A stretch of DNA of 10,477 bases from a bacterium (GTDB lineage: Bacteria > Chloroflexota > Dehalococcoidia > Tepidiformales > Tepidiformaceae): positions 1-10,477 of the forward strand of contig CAMAUF010000043.1 of NCBI GenBank assembly GCA_945861295.1. The letters run 5' to 3'. Both the position numbers and the translations under genes were made by a program. The first letter of the stretch is position 1; each line of letters begins with the position of its first letter. Of the stretch, positions 1-6,789 are shown piece by piece. Under the pieces are notes generated by a model. The model worked only from the letters and a program-made list of their open reading frames with translations, had not been told where the DNA came from and ran no database searches.

Positions 1-1
1 T

Positions 2-154
2 CCTGAGTTCGTCTTCTTCGTCAACGACCCGGAGATCCTTCACTTCAGCTACAAGCGGTACCTCGAACGGCGCATCCGCGACGCGTACGATTTCGAGGGC
101 ACGCCGATCAAGCTCACCTTCCGCGGAAGGACGTCGCAGGAAGAAGCGCAGTGA
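2..154 (+). CDS. der: Ribosome-assembly GTPase Der (EngA), C-terminal fragment
   Basis: Only the last 50 residues are present; the gene enters from the left edge in frame 2. The visible part is the end of the KH-like domain that follows the two GTPase domains in Der. The run FVNDPEILHFSYKRYLERRI, then an aromatic-glycine-rich EGTPIKLTFRGR strand, is characteristic of this family. Der is a tandem-GTPase protein that acts in maturation of the 50S ribosomal subunit (family knowledge). The short tail TSQEEAQ ends in a TGA that overlaps the GTG start of plsY by 4 bp, so translation of the two genes is probably coupled. The GTPase motifs lie outside the window and cannot be checked. Confidence 0.93.
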   Translation, partial: PEFVFFVNDPEILHFSYKRYLERRIRDAYDFEGTPIKLTFRGRTSQEEAQ

Positions 155-777
155 TCGGCGAATATGGCGTCAACATTGCCCTCGGCTACCTCCTGGGTTC
201 GATCCCGACCGGGTTGCTCGTGGGCTATCTCTGGCTCCGGCGTGACATCCGCGCCATTGGCAGCGGCAAGACCGGCGCGACGAACGTGCTGCGCACCGCG
301 GGCAAGCTTCCCGCGCTGCTCACGGTCCTGGCCGACCCGCTCAAAGGACTGATCCCGGCCGTTCTGGGCAAAGCAGTCTTCGATGACGACGGAGTGGCCG
401 CCGCCGGCGCAACCGCGGCTATCGCCGGGCACATCTGGCCCGTGTTCGCGAGTTTTCGTGGCGGACGGGGCGTGGCTACAGCGTTCGGCGGCTACCTCGG
501 GCTGCTGCCGCTGCTCGCCCCTCCGTTTCTGCTTGCGGCCGGGATCGTGCTCGCGGTGACGCGCTACGTCTCTCTGATGTCCATCCTTGGCATGGCGGTC
601 GGCGGCGCCTTCGTGGTTGTGTTGGCGGCCAGCGGCCAGGTCCCGTGGGCATACGCGGCCTATGCTGTCTTCGTGACCGTTCTGGTGGAATATCTTCACA
701 TCCCGAATATGCGCCGGCTGCTCGCTGGCTCGGAGCCGAAGGTCGGCCGCGGCAGTGGCCGCGCCGCGAGCGTCTAG
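151..777 (+). CDS. plsY: Glycerol-3-phosphate acyltransferase PlsY
   Basis: This 208-residue integral membrane protein has the usual PlsY length. It transfers an acyl group from acyl-phosphate to sn-glycerol-3-phosphate, making lysophosphatidic acid, the first committed step of phospholipid synthesis in bacteria using the PlsX/PlsY route. Visible family motifs are GSIPTGLLVG in the first membrane helix, IGSGKTGATNVLRT (most relatives have GSGNIGATN), DPLKGLIPAV, GHIWPVF followed by FRGGRGVATAFG, and the late HIPNMRRLLAGSEPKVG motif. Hydrophobic stretches fit about five membrane helices. The GTG start at 151 is supported by AGGAAG at 138-143 and by the 4-bp GTGA overlap with der. It lies directly before gpsA, which makes its substrate. 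Confidence 0.95.
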   Translation: MIGEYGVNIALGYLLGSIPTGLLVGYLWLRRDIRAIGSGKTGATNVLRTAGKLPALLTVLADPLKGLIPAVLGKAVFDDDGVAAAGATAAIAGHIWPVFASFRGGRGVATAFGGYLGLLPLLAPPFLLAAGIVLAVTRYVSLMSILGMAVGGAFVVVLAASGQVPWAYAAYAVFVTVLVEYLHIPNMRRLLAGSEPKVGRGSGRAASV

Positions 778-778
778 G

Positions 779-1777
779 ATGGCCCGAATCGGCGTGCTCG
801 GCGCGACTTCATGGGGGATGACTCTGGCCTGGCTGCTCGACCAGGCGAGTGCGGCGGGCGGCGCCGCCTCCGTCACGGTGCTGTGTCGCACGCAAGCCGA
901 GGTCCAGCGTCTTCGGCATGAGCGCAGCCTCCCCCGGCTTCCCGAGGTCCGCCTCCGCGACGCCATCGCTGTTGAGGTGGCGGGCGCCCCAGGCCCGCTC
1001 GATGGGGTTGTCGCGGCCGTCCCCGCTCAGGCGCTTCGAGGTTCGCTCGCTGGCCTGGCCGTCCCTCGTGACATCCCGATCCTCAACGCCGCTAAGGGTA
1101 TCGAACTCGTCACGGGGCTCCGGCTCAGCCAGGTGATCGAAGCGGCGGGCTGGCGTCCGGAGGATATCGCCGTGGTTTCCGGGCCGAACCTCGCCCACGA
1201 GGTCGCCCGCGGCCTTCCCGCGGCGGCGGTTGTCGCGTCGACGGCCCTGTCTACCGCGGAGAGGTGGCAACACCTCCTGGCGGGGCCGACATTTCGCGTG
1301 TATCGATCTGCCGATGTGACGGGGGTCGAATTGGGTGGGGCGGCAAAGAACGTGATCGCGATCGCCGCGGGGGCCGCCATCGGCCTGGGCTTTGGGGCGA
1401 ACACGGTGGCCGCCCTGATGACGCGTGGCCTCGCCGAGATGACCCGCCTGGCCGTGGCGCTGGGGGCTGAGCCAGAGACCTTGCAGGGCCTGGCGGGCCT
1501 TGGCGATCTGGCCGCCACCTGTTTTTCCGGCCTCAGCCGCAATCATCGGCTCGGCGAGCTGCTCGCCCAGGGCTTCACGCCCGCCGCCGCGCTGCGCACT
1601 ATTGGCCAGGCCGTCGAGGGGGCCGCGACTGCGCCGGCCCTGGTGAAGCTCGCCAATGAAGCCGGCGTGGAGGCGCCCATCTCGGCGGAGGTCGAGGCTG
1701 TCTTGGCCGGACGCAAGTCCGTCGGCGAGGCAATGGCGAGCCTCCTTGGCCGCAGCCTGACCGTGGAGTCGGGTTGA
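779..1777 (+). CDS. gpsA: Glycerol-3-phosphate dehydrogenase [NAD(P)+] GpsA
   Basis: GpsA reduces dihydroxyacetone phosphate to sn-glycerol-3-phosphate with NAD(P)H in the cytoplasm, supplying PlsY. The 332-residue length is typical. The N-terminal Rossmann motif is IGVLGATSWGMTLA (residues 4-17). NAAKGIE (103-109) and SGPNLAHEV (134-142) follow. The C-terminal domain has GVELGGAAKNVIAIAAG with the likely catalytic Lys190, then LMTRGLAEM, GLAGLGDLAATC and SRNHRLGE. The acidic residue usual in the ...SDG... stretch after the catalytic lysine is replaced by isoleucine (AAIGLGFGANT, 199-209). I chose ATG 779, 1 bp after the plsY stop, because the Rossmann strand begins right there; an in-frame GTG at 755 would add eight residues of no family character. 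There is no strong Shine-Dalgarno sequence, so coupling to plsY is likely. Confidence 0.95.
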   Translation: MARIGVLGATSWGMTLAWLLDQASAAGGAASVTVLCRTQAEVQRLRHERSLPRLPEVRLRDAIAVEVAGAPGPLDGVVAAVPAQALRGSLAGLAVPRDIPILNAAKGIELVTGLRLSQVIEAAGWRPEDIAVVSGPNLAHEVARGLPAAAVVASTALSTAERWQHLLAGPTFRVYRSADVTGVELGGAAKNVIAIAAGAAIGLGFGANTVAALMTRGLAEMTRLAVALGAEPETLQGLAGLGDLAATCFSGLSRNHRLGELLAQGFTPAAALRTIGQAVEGAATAPALVKLANEAGVEAPISAEVEAVLAGRKSVGEAMASLLGRSLTVESG

Positions 1778-1789
1778 ACGCCAGTCGGC

Positions 1790-1801
1790 TACACTGTGGC
1801 T
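1790..1801 (+). promoter_or_regulatory. Candidate -10 box for a leaderless HEAT-repeat gene transcript
   Basis: TACACT at 1790-1795 matches a TANNNT -10 element. Six bases later, at 1802, lies an in-frame GTG, which is where a transcript from this box would begin. No Shine-Dalgarno sequence precedes either possible start. The same geometry occurs at purB in this window. I see no acceptable -35 at 16-18 bp; TTGAAC at 1774-1779 is only 10 bp upstream. The promoter call is inference. Confidence 0.45.
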
Positions 1802-2782
1802 GTGCCAGTCAGACGCCAACTTTCCACGGCCATCGACCTGCTCATCCGGGGTGGGCAGGTTGGCGCCGTCCAACTTGCGCTCTTTTCGGACATCACGCGC
1901 GACGAAGCTCGGGCGGTCCGGGAGGCTTTGCCCAAGATGCCCGCTCCCACGAGGCTCGCCTTGGTCACCGAAGCGGCCGAGGCGGCCGAGGCGGACATAG
2001 ACGTCGACTTCACGGCCCTGGCGTTGGCGGCGCTGGATGATGCGGAGCCCGGGATTCGGGTGCGCGGCATCCAGGCGCTTTGGGAGTCCGAGTCGCCCAC
2101 TGTGGGGGCGAGGCTGAAGGAACTGTTGTTAGCCGAGGCTGACGACAACGTCCGCGCCGGCGCCGCCGGCGGACTGCGACGGTTCGTGCTCCTGGGCGAA
2201 CTCGGCCGGCTTTCGTCGTCCCAGGTGACCCCGATCCTTGATGCGCTGCGAGCGGCAGTCTCTGACGCCAATGAGTCGGTGGATGTCCGCGGTCGCGCCG
2301 TCGAGTCGTTGGGCCCGAGCACGACAGCGTGGGCTGCCACCCTGATCAGCGACGCCTACTACGACGACGACCCCCGGCTCCGCCTCGCCGGTGTGCGCGC
2401 GATGGGCCATTCGGCGGATGAGCGCTGGCTTGAGTTGCTGACTGACGAGGCGGAATCCGATGACCCGGCCTTCCGCTTCGAAGCCGCGGTCGCGCTCGGA
2501 GTGATCGGCGCCGAGACTTGCCTTCCGGCGTTGTTTGGCCTGGTGGAAGACGACGACCGTGAAGTGGCGCTGGCCGCGATCGCGGCGCTCGCCGAAGTTG
2601 CTGGCCCGGAAGCGATCGAGCGCTTGAAGGAACTGGTCGATTCCGGCGCGGAGCCGTTCAAGGCCGCGGCCGCCCGTGCCCTCGAAATCATCGCGGGGGA
2701 CGCCGAAGCCGACGACCAAGAGGACGATGAACACGACGGCGATCAGGATGACGACGACGACGATGATGAGGATGACCAGTGA
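1802..2782 (+). CDS. HEAT-repeat protein with a highly acidic C-terminal tail
   Basis: The protein is about 326 residues. From about residue 65 to 295 it is a series of alpha-helical HEAT-like hairpins with the recurring pattern (D/E)xxxxVRxxAxxAL: examples are EPGIRVRGIQALWE, ADDNVRAGAAGGLRR, DPRLRLAGVRAMG, DPAFRFEAAVALGVIG and DREVALAAIAALAEV. Such solenoids are usually protein-binding scaffolds; no catalytic motif is visible. The last 28 residues are a disordered polyacidic tail with 20 Asp/Glu, including seven consecutive Asp. There is no signal peptide, so it should be cytoplasmic. GTG 1802 is preferred over the in-frame GTG 1796 because a -10-like box ends 6 bp before it. Its stop overlaps the Nudix gene by 4 bp. 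Specific function is unknown; position suggests a link to the gpsA operon only by co-transcription. Confidence 0.85.
   Translation: MPVRRQLSTAIDLLIRGGQVGAVQLALFSDITRDEARAVREALPKMPAPTRLALVTEAAEAAEADIDVDFTALALAALDDAEPGIRVRGIQALWESESPTVGARLKELLLAEADDNVRAGAAGGLRRFVLLGELGRLSSSQVTPILDALRAAVSDANESVDVRGRAVESLGPSTTAWAATLISDAYYDDDPRLRLAGVRAMGHSADERWLELLTDEAESDDPAFRFEAAVALGVIGAETCLPALFGLVEDDDREVALAAIAALAEVAGPEAIERLKELVDSGAEPFKAAAARALEIIAGDAEADDQEDDEHDGDQDDDDDDDEDDQ
1973..1994 (+). repeat. Short 9-bp tandem repeat in the HEAT-repeat gene
   Basis: The unit gcggccgag occurs twice in full (1973-1981 and 1982-1990) and is followed by a partial third copy, gcgg. It is in frame and encodes an EAAEAAEA stretch in a helical linker before the first clear HEAT repeat. 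It is a possible site of in-frame copy-number change. Confidence 0.7.
2747..2776 (+). repeat. GAC/GAT trinucleotide run encoding the polyaspartate tail
   Basis: Ten consecutive codons are GAT, GAC or GAG, giving seven Asp, one Glu and two Asp near the end of the HEAT-repeat protein. The array contains the ribosome binding site of the next gene, so its 3' end serves two roles. Confidence 0.75.
2768..2772 (+). promoter_or_regulatory. Ribosome binding site of the Nudix gene, inside the acidic-tail codons
   Basis: GAGGA at 2768-2772 is 6 bp before the GTG at 2779. It supports this start and shows that the Glu and Asp codons of the upstream tail double as the Shine-Dalgarno sequence. Confidence 0.65.
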
Positions 2783-3225
2783 ACCGGGCACTGCCCGTCA
2801 AGGACGCCCTTTCGGCCGGCGGCGTCATCTGGCGGCGGGACCTGGCGGGGATGGTCGAAGTCGCTCTCTGCGGCCAGACGACGAGGCGCACCTGGGCGCT
2901 GCCAAAGGGCGCGCCCAACCCTGGCGAGTCGCTCGAACAAACAGCGATCCGCGAGGCGCAAGAAGAGACCGGACTCGCCGTCGCGCTCGGCGCGCGCCTT
3001 CACACGATCGACTATTGGTTCACCATCGAGGGCGCCCGGTACCATAAGTTCGTGCACTACTGGCTGATGCGCGCCGTCGGGGGCGATGTCTCGGGGCACG
3101 ACAAGGAGTTCGACGAGGTCGCTTGGTTCCCCTCCGGTGAAGTGCTTGGCCTCGCGAGCTATGCCAGCGAGCGTGCCGTTCTGAAGCTTGCCCTGGCGGC
3201 GATCGAGAGCGCTGGCAATGGCTGA
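2779..3225 (+). CDS. Nudix (MutT-like) hydrolase
   Basis: This 148-residue cytoplasmic protein is a single Nudix domain. Nudix enzymes hydrolyse nucleoside diphosphates linked to another moiety, using Mg2+ or Mn2+. The Nudix box at residues 44-66 is a perfect match to GX5EX7REUXEEXGU: G44, E50, RE at 58-59, EE at 62-63 and G65. It is preceded by TWALPKG, a pattern common in MutT/Ap4A-type members. The C-terminal part (FVHYWLM, HDKEFDEVAWFP, then a final helix) also fits that group. The exact substrate, whether diadenosine polyphosphates, oxidised dNTPs or other, cannot be told from sequence alone. The GTG start is set by the GAGGA site at 2768 and the 4-bp GTGA overlap with the HEAT gene. The 3' end overlaps the GNAT gene by 8 bp. 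Confidence 0.92.
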   Translation: MNRALPVKDALSAGGVIWRRDLAGMVEVALCGQTTRRTWALPKGAPNPGESLEQTAIREAQEETGLAVALGARLHTIDYWFTIEGARYHKFVHYWLMRAVGGDVSGHDKEFDEVAWFPSGEVLGLASYASERAVLKLALAAIESAGNG

Positions 3226-3853
3226 CGATACGGTTGTCGACTTGGGGGCGCTGCGCATCCGCCGTAAACGCCTTGCCGACTTTCCCGATGACTACGCCTG
3301 GAGGATCGACCCGGAACTCGCCCGTTACGACGGCGCGACCCCAATTGACGTTGCATACGAGCAGTTCGCCGCCCGCATGGAGCACGAACTGCGATTCGGC
3401 GACCCGAGCCGATGCAGTTTCAGCATCGAAACCGCCGAAGGAACCCACATCGGCAACATCATGTACTACAACGCGCCAGCGAGCCGGGACGCGGCCGAGC
3501 TAGGCATGAGCGTCGCGCTGCCGGCCTACCGAGGCCAAGGACTCGGCACGGCGGTGATGGTCGGCTTCCTGCGTTACCTGTGGGCTTCCACGTCGTTTCG
3601 CGTCCTGGCCCTGCGCACCCTCGACTGGAACGCCGCGGCTATCGCCGCATTCCGGCGCGCTGGCTTTTCCGAGACAGGCTTGGAGACGAGCGCCGCGCCC
3701 CGGATGGTGGGGATGGCGGCCCGGCGGGAATGGTGGCTCCTCTGGGACTCGGAAGGGCGCTTTGAAGCGGCGCTCGCCCGGGCGCGCGACTGGCGCCCGG
3801 CGGCGGGGGCTTCGGCGCCTATTTCGCCTGGGCCATCTGCTGCGCCGCGTTGA
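3218..3853 (+). CDS. GNAT-family N-acetyltransferase
   Basis: This 211-residue protein of the GNAT fold would transfer an acetyl group from acetyl-CoA to an amine. The beta4 strand ELGMSVAL leads into the acetyl-CoA pyrophosphate loop YRGQGLGTAV (residues 104-113, R/Q-x-x-G-x-G type). The later ALRTLDWNAAAIAAFRRAGF (131-150) is the typical beta5/alpha4 segment ending in the GF turn. This arrangement resembles the RimJ/RimL-like branch, but no substrate can be assigned. ATG 3218 is chosen because it overlaps the Nudix stop by 8 bp and has GAGAG at 3205-3209; an in-frame upstream start at 3188 would add ten residues of no domain character. The last 20 or so residues are Ala/Pro-rich and overlap the convergent oxidoreductase gene by 35 bp. 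Confidence 0.88.
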   Translation: MADDTVVDLGALRIRRKRLADFPDDYAWRIDPELARYDGATPIDVAYEQFAARMEHELRFGDPSRCSFSIETAEGTHIGNIMYYNAPASRDAAELGMSVALPAYRGQGLGTAVMVGFLRYLWASTSFRVLALRTLDWNAAAIAAFRRAGFSETGLETSAAPRMVGMAARREWWLLWDSEGRFEAALARARDWRPAAGASAPISPGPSAAPR

Positions 3854-4925
3854 GCAGAAATTCTAAGAGTTCGGGAGTCGGCCCCTGAGACATAAGGTCG
3901 TTGAGCGCATAGATTGGCCCGGTTTCCGTGTCCCGGCGCTTCTGATAGGCGGCCAGAGCCTCGTCAAGCGGCTCGCGACCGCTCCAGCCGGCATCCAACG
4001 CCTCCGCCAGATACTCGGCGTCGCGGAAAGCATCGTTGATGCCCTGGCCAAGCGTCGGGTCCTTAAGGTAGCCGGCGTCACCCACGAGCGCCCAACCAGG
4101 GCCGAACGGCTTGCGGTAGTAGCTGGTGTAGCCGCTCCAGCCCCAAAGTCGATCTTCGCGCTTGCAGTCCTTCGCGCGTTCAGCGATGGCTGGGAAGGCC
4201 GCGATCTGCCTGAGCACATGCCCTTCCGGATCCTCCCGCACCCGTTCGAATTCAGACACGGGCCAGCCGCCGCCCATGCAGACGAGCCCATCGTTGGTTG
4301 GGAAGACCATCGCGGCGCCGAATCCCGTCTTGAAGTGGAACTCGATGTAGTCGGCTTCCTTGAAACCGCTCCAGTACGAATAGTAGGCGATCTGGCGTGC
4401 GGGGAGGGTGTTGTACTCATCGACGGCCAGGGCTTTCGCCACGAACGAGTTGCGCCCGTCGGCGCCCACGACCATGCGCGCCTCTTCCGTGACCGGCGCG
4501 CCGGTGGCGAGTTGGCCGCGCACGCCACAAACCGCGCCCTCGCTGTCCCGCAGCAACTCCTGGACCGAAAAGCCCTCGCGGACTTCGGCGCCGGCTTCGC
4601 GCGCGGCGTCGACGAGGATCTTGTCCAGGATCGTTCGCATTGGCGCGATCAGCGGGTATGGGCCAGGGATGGCCATTTCAAACAGCCGGCCATCCACGTG
4701 CATTTGCAGTCCCTTGCAGTGCGTGATCTCGGTGGCCAAGACTTTGTCCAGGAGCCCCCAGCGGTCGAGCCGTTCGCAGGCGTCGCCAGCGAAGGCGTGG
4801 GTCGAAAGCGTGCCGCTGGGGAAGGTCGCCCGGTCCACCACCAGGACCCTGTACCCCCGCCGTGCGAGGAGCATTCCCAGAGGTGAGCCCGCACACCGCG
4901 CGCCAACCACGATTGCGTCGTACAT
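3819..4925 (-). CDS. FAD-dependent oxidoreductase, geranylgeranyl-reductase-like superfamily
   Basis: The 368-residue protein has three diagnostic flavoprotein motifs. The N-terminal dinucleotide-binding fold is AIVVGARCAGSPLGMLLARR (residues 4-23), with GARCAGS in place of GxGxxG, ending in VLVVDR. The middle motif is VVGADGRNSFVAKA (152-165). The GD motif that binds the FAD ribityl chain is ALVGDAGYLKDPTLGQGIND (279-298). This layout fits the group-A monooxygenase/geranylgeranyl reductase superfamily (COG0644-like); the substrate is unknown and could be an isoprenoid or an aromatic. ATG 4925 is preferred because the FAD strand starts at once and AGGA lies 8 bp upstream. An ATG at 4934 is possible, because AAGGATG occurs twice in tandem here; an ATG at 4973 would add basic residues unlike the family. 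It is divergent from the ATPase gene and overlaps the GNAT gene tail-to-tail. Confidence 0.88.
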   Translation of the reverse strand: MYDAIVVGARCAGSPLGMLLARRGYRVLVVDRATFPSGTLSTHAFAGDACERLDRWGLLDKVLATEITHCKGLQMHVDGRLFEMAIPGPYPLIAPMRTILDKILVDAAREAGAEVREGFSVQELLRDSEGAVCGVRGQLATGAPVTEEARMVVGADGRNSFVAKALAVDEYNTLPARQIAYYSYWSGFKEADYIEFHFKTGFGAAMVFPTNDGLVCMGGGWPVSEFERVREDPEGHVLRQIAAFPAIAERAKDCKREDRLWGWSGYTSYYRKPFGPGWALVGDAGYLKDPTLGQGINDAFRDAEYLAEALDAGWSGREPLDEALAAYQKRRDTETGPIYALNDLMSQGPTPELLEFLLNAAQQMAQAK

Positions 4926-5093
4926 CCTTGCCATCCTTCGTTTTGCGCTTTTTCCCGTCTGGGTAGCGTACACATTCTGGCGTTCGCGGGCCGGGCCGTG
5001 TTTTCAGGTTCCACCCCTTCCCTAAGAGGCCATGGCTGTCGATTTGTGTTGTAGAAGGCGCGGTCTTGATGGCGGCTGCCAAGCTGGGGTGAC
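4926..5093. other. Divergent intergenic region between the oxidoreductase and ATPase genes
   Basis: These 168 bp must hold the promoters of both divergent genes. On the - strand TACGCT (revcomp of 4967-4972 region) is a weak TANNNT candidate that would give a 5' leader of roughly 35-40 nt carrying the AGGA site. I see no acceptable -35 for it. On the + strand no convincing promoter stands out. No strong hairpin, tRNA or small ORF of family character is visible. Confidence 0.4.
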
Positions 5094-6482
5094 ATGGACC
5101 AAGCGTACGCAACCACGAGTGGGAACCTGGCTGTTGCCGATGGCCAGCGCAGCAGCCAGCCATCGCGTGCCGGGGGCGGCCACGCGACGCTCCTGCCGCC
5201 TTTGCCGATGGCGCCCGATTCGTTGGAAGGCCTTGGCCTCCCAGAGCGATTTATCGAGGACCTGACGCTCAAGACGCTCTACCGCACAGCCAACCCAACG
5301 CCCACGGGCTTGGCGACTCAAATGTGCCTACACCCAGCCATCATCCGCACCGCCATGGAGTCTCTCAAGCGTCAGAAGTGGGTTGAGACGACCTCGGCCT
5401 CTGGGCGTCTTGAATCGGAGTGGCAATACCGGCTCACGGAAGCGGGCGTCCACGAGGCCGAAGCGTCGTTCCAGCGCGGGCGATACGTTGGCCCGGCGCC
5501 TGTCCCGATCGCGGAGTATTTCCGCGCGCTGGACCGTGACACGGACCCCGGCGCGCCCGACCCGGTCCGCCTCGCGCGAGCGCTCCAACAGCTTGTCTTG
5601 GCCCGCGACGTTGTGGCGAAAGTCTGCCTCGCGCTCACTTCCGGCCGGCCGGCCATGCTCTGGGGAGCGCCAGGCAACGGCAAGACGACGATCCTTGAGC
5701 TGTGCAGCGAGGCGATTCAGGGTGTCACTCTGATGCCGATCTGCGTCTTCGTGAGCGGCCATATCATCCGGCTCTACGACGACCTCGTCCACGAGGCTGT
5801 GACCTCGGACGACCCAGCGGACCAGAGTTCGGCGGTGGATCGGCGCTGGCTCCGCGTCAAGCGGCCCTTTGTTTTCGTCGGCGGCGAACTCCGCCATGAG
5901 GACCTCGACCTCGCCTACGACCCAGCCGTCGGCCTTCACCAGGCGCCGCCTCATCTCAAGGCCCACGGGGGATTGCTCGCCATCGACGACTTCGGGCGGC
6001 AGCAGGTCTCGCCGCACGCCCTCCTCAACCGCTGGATCGCGTCGTTGGAGCGTGGGGAGGATACGATGGCGCTCGTCACCGGCGAGCGAATCACGTTCCC
6101 ATTCCGCTCGACGATCTGCTTCAGTACCAACCTTGAGCCGAAATCGATGCTTGAGGAAGCCCACCTTCGCCGCATCCCCTACAAGATCCGGATCCCGGAG
6201 CCGACGCCACACCAGATGGCGGAGATCTTCCGGCGCTTCGCCGATGCGATGGGCGTCGAGATCAGCCCTGGCAGCGTCGATGTGGCGGTCGAGATGGTGC
6301 ACCGCTCAAGCCTCGGCAACTCGCGCAGCTGCCACCCTCGCGACATCCTCCAGCTCATCATCGAAGAGGCACGCTTCGTCAAGCGCGCACCGCTTTTGGA
6401 GCCCGCCGCGACGCGACGCGCGTGCGATGTCTACTTTGCCGTCGACCCAGGGATGCCGGGCGACTATCAGGTCGGCGAGTAG
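5094..6482 (+). CDS. Winged-helix and AAA-type ATPase of an uncharacterised family
   Basis: The 462-residue protein has a low-complexity N-terminus (1-40), a predicted winged-helix domain (about 45-130: LKTLYRTANPTPTGLATQM, ALxSLKRQKWVETT-like recognition region, wing QYRLTEAG) ending in RYVGPAPVP, and an AAA core. Walker A is GAPGNGKTT (191-199, Lys197). Walker B is LLAIDDFG (294-301), with Asp-Asp in place of Asp-Glu. Sensor 1 is FSTNLEP (343-349), the likely arginine finger is LRRIPYKI (358-365), and sensor 2 is CHPRDI (413-418). Family signatures FVGGELRHEDLDLAYDP and GRQQVSPHALLNRWI are present. I recognise the family from many bacteria, where it is annotated only as an ATPase; partner and substrate are unknown. 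ATG 5094 has a GGTGA match just upstream; ATG 5208 is an alternative start at the conserved region. It ends 7 bp from the purS stop. Confidence 0.87.
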   Translation: MDQAYATTSGNLAVADGQRSSQPSRAGGGHATLLPPLPMAPDSLEGLGLPERFIEDLTLKTLYRTANPTPTGLATQMCLHPAIIRTAMESLKRQKWVETTSASGRLESEWQYRLTEAGVHEAEASFQRGRYVGPAPVPIAEYFRALDRDTDPGAPDPVRLARALQQLVLARDVVAKVCLALTSGRPAMLWGAPGNGKTTILELCSEAIQGVTLMPICVFVSGHIIRLYDDLVHEAVTSDDPADQSSAVDRRWLRVKRPFVFVGGELRHEDLDLAYDPAVGLHQAPPHLKAHGGLLAIDDFGRQQVSPHALLNRWIASLERGEDTMALVTGERITFPFRSTICFSTNLEPKSMLEEAHLRRIPYKIRIPEPTPHQMAEIFRRFADAMGVEISPGSVDVAVEMVHRSSLGNSRSCHPRDILQLIIEEARFVKRAPLLEPAATRRACDVYFAVDPGMPGDYQVGE

Positions 6483-6489
6483 CCGAGGG

Positions 6490-6789
6490 CTATTTGGGCG
6501 CCACTTCGAACGAAAACGTTTCGATGACCGTGTTGGCGAGCAGGCGGGAGCACATGTCCTTCACCGCGCGCTCCGCAGCGGCTTGATCCTCCGCCTGGAG
6601 GGAGACTTCGAAGTATCGGCCCGCTCGCACGGCCGTGACGCCGGCGAAGCCGAGTGAGCTGAGCGCGCCGGCGATCGTCGTCCCTTCGGGGTCGTTCACG
6701 GTCGGTTTGAGAGAGACGAACACTCGTCCTTCGTACGCCGGCATCGCGCCGTCGTTTGCCGGGGTGGTGGTCTTGAGTTTTTCTGTCAC
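6490..6789 (-). CDS. purS: Phosphoribosylformylglycinamidine synthase subunit PurS
   Basis: PurS is the small subunit of the three-part FGAM synthase (PurS-PurQ-PurL), the fourth step of de novo purine synthesis, and helps join PurQ to PurL for ammonia transfer. The core (residues 21-96) carries the family pattern: RVFVSLKPTVNDPEGTTIAG, SLGF, VRAGRYFEVSLQ, then MCSRLLANTVIETFSFEV. At 99 residues it is about 15-20 residues longer than the usual PurS of about 80, because of a polar N-terminal extension. The GTG start at 6789 has GAGGAG 8 bp upstream and forms a 4-bp GTGA overlap with purC; ATG 6744, which would remove the extension, has no such support. purQ and purL do not follow, since the convergent ATPase gene ends 7 bp downstream. 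Confidence 0.93.
   Translation of the reverse strand: MTEKLKTTTPANDGAMPAYEGRVFVSLKPTVNDPEGTTIAGALSSLGFAGVTAVRAGRYFEVSLQAEDQAAAERAVKDMCSRLLANTVIETFSFEVAPK

Noticed and set aside
49..966. 305-codon open frame antisense to der, plsY and gpsA
   Set aside because: It crosses three real genes on the other strand and has no recognisable domain.
809..1873. Long open frame (354 codons) antisense to gpsA
   Set aside because: Its composition is Arg/Gly/His-rich without family motifs, and gpsA on the other strand is complete and conserved. It is a high-GC shadow frame.
3792..3819. Possible terminator hairpin, ggcgcc repeated with a 16-base loop
   Set aside because: The arms are only 6 bp of self-complementary GC-rich sequence, lie inside coding sequence, and are not followed by a T-tract on either strand.
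4218..4886. 222-codon open frame antisense to the FAD oxidoreductase
   Set aside because: Shadow of a gene with three intact flavoprotein motifs; low-complexity His/Arg-rich translation.
6483..6489. A terminator between the convergent ATPase and purS genes
   Set aside because: The gap is only 7 bp and no stem with a T-tract is visible in or around it.
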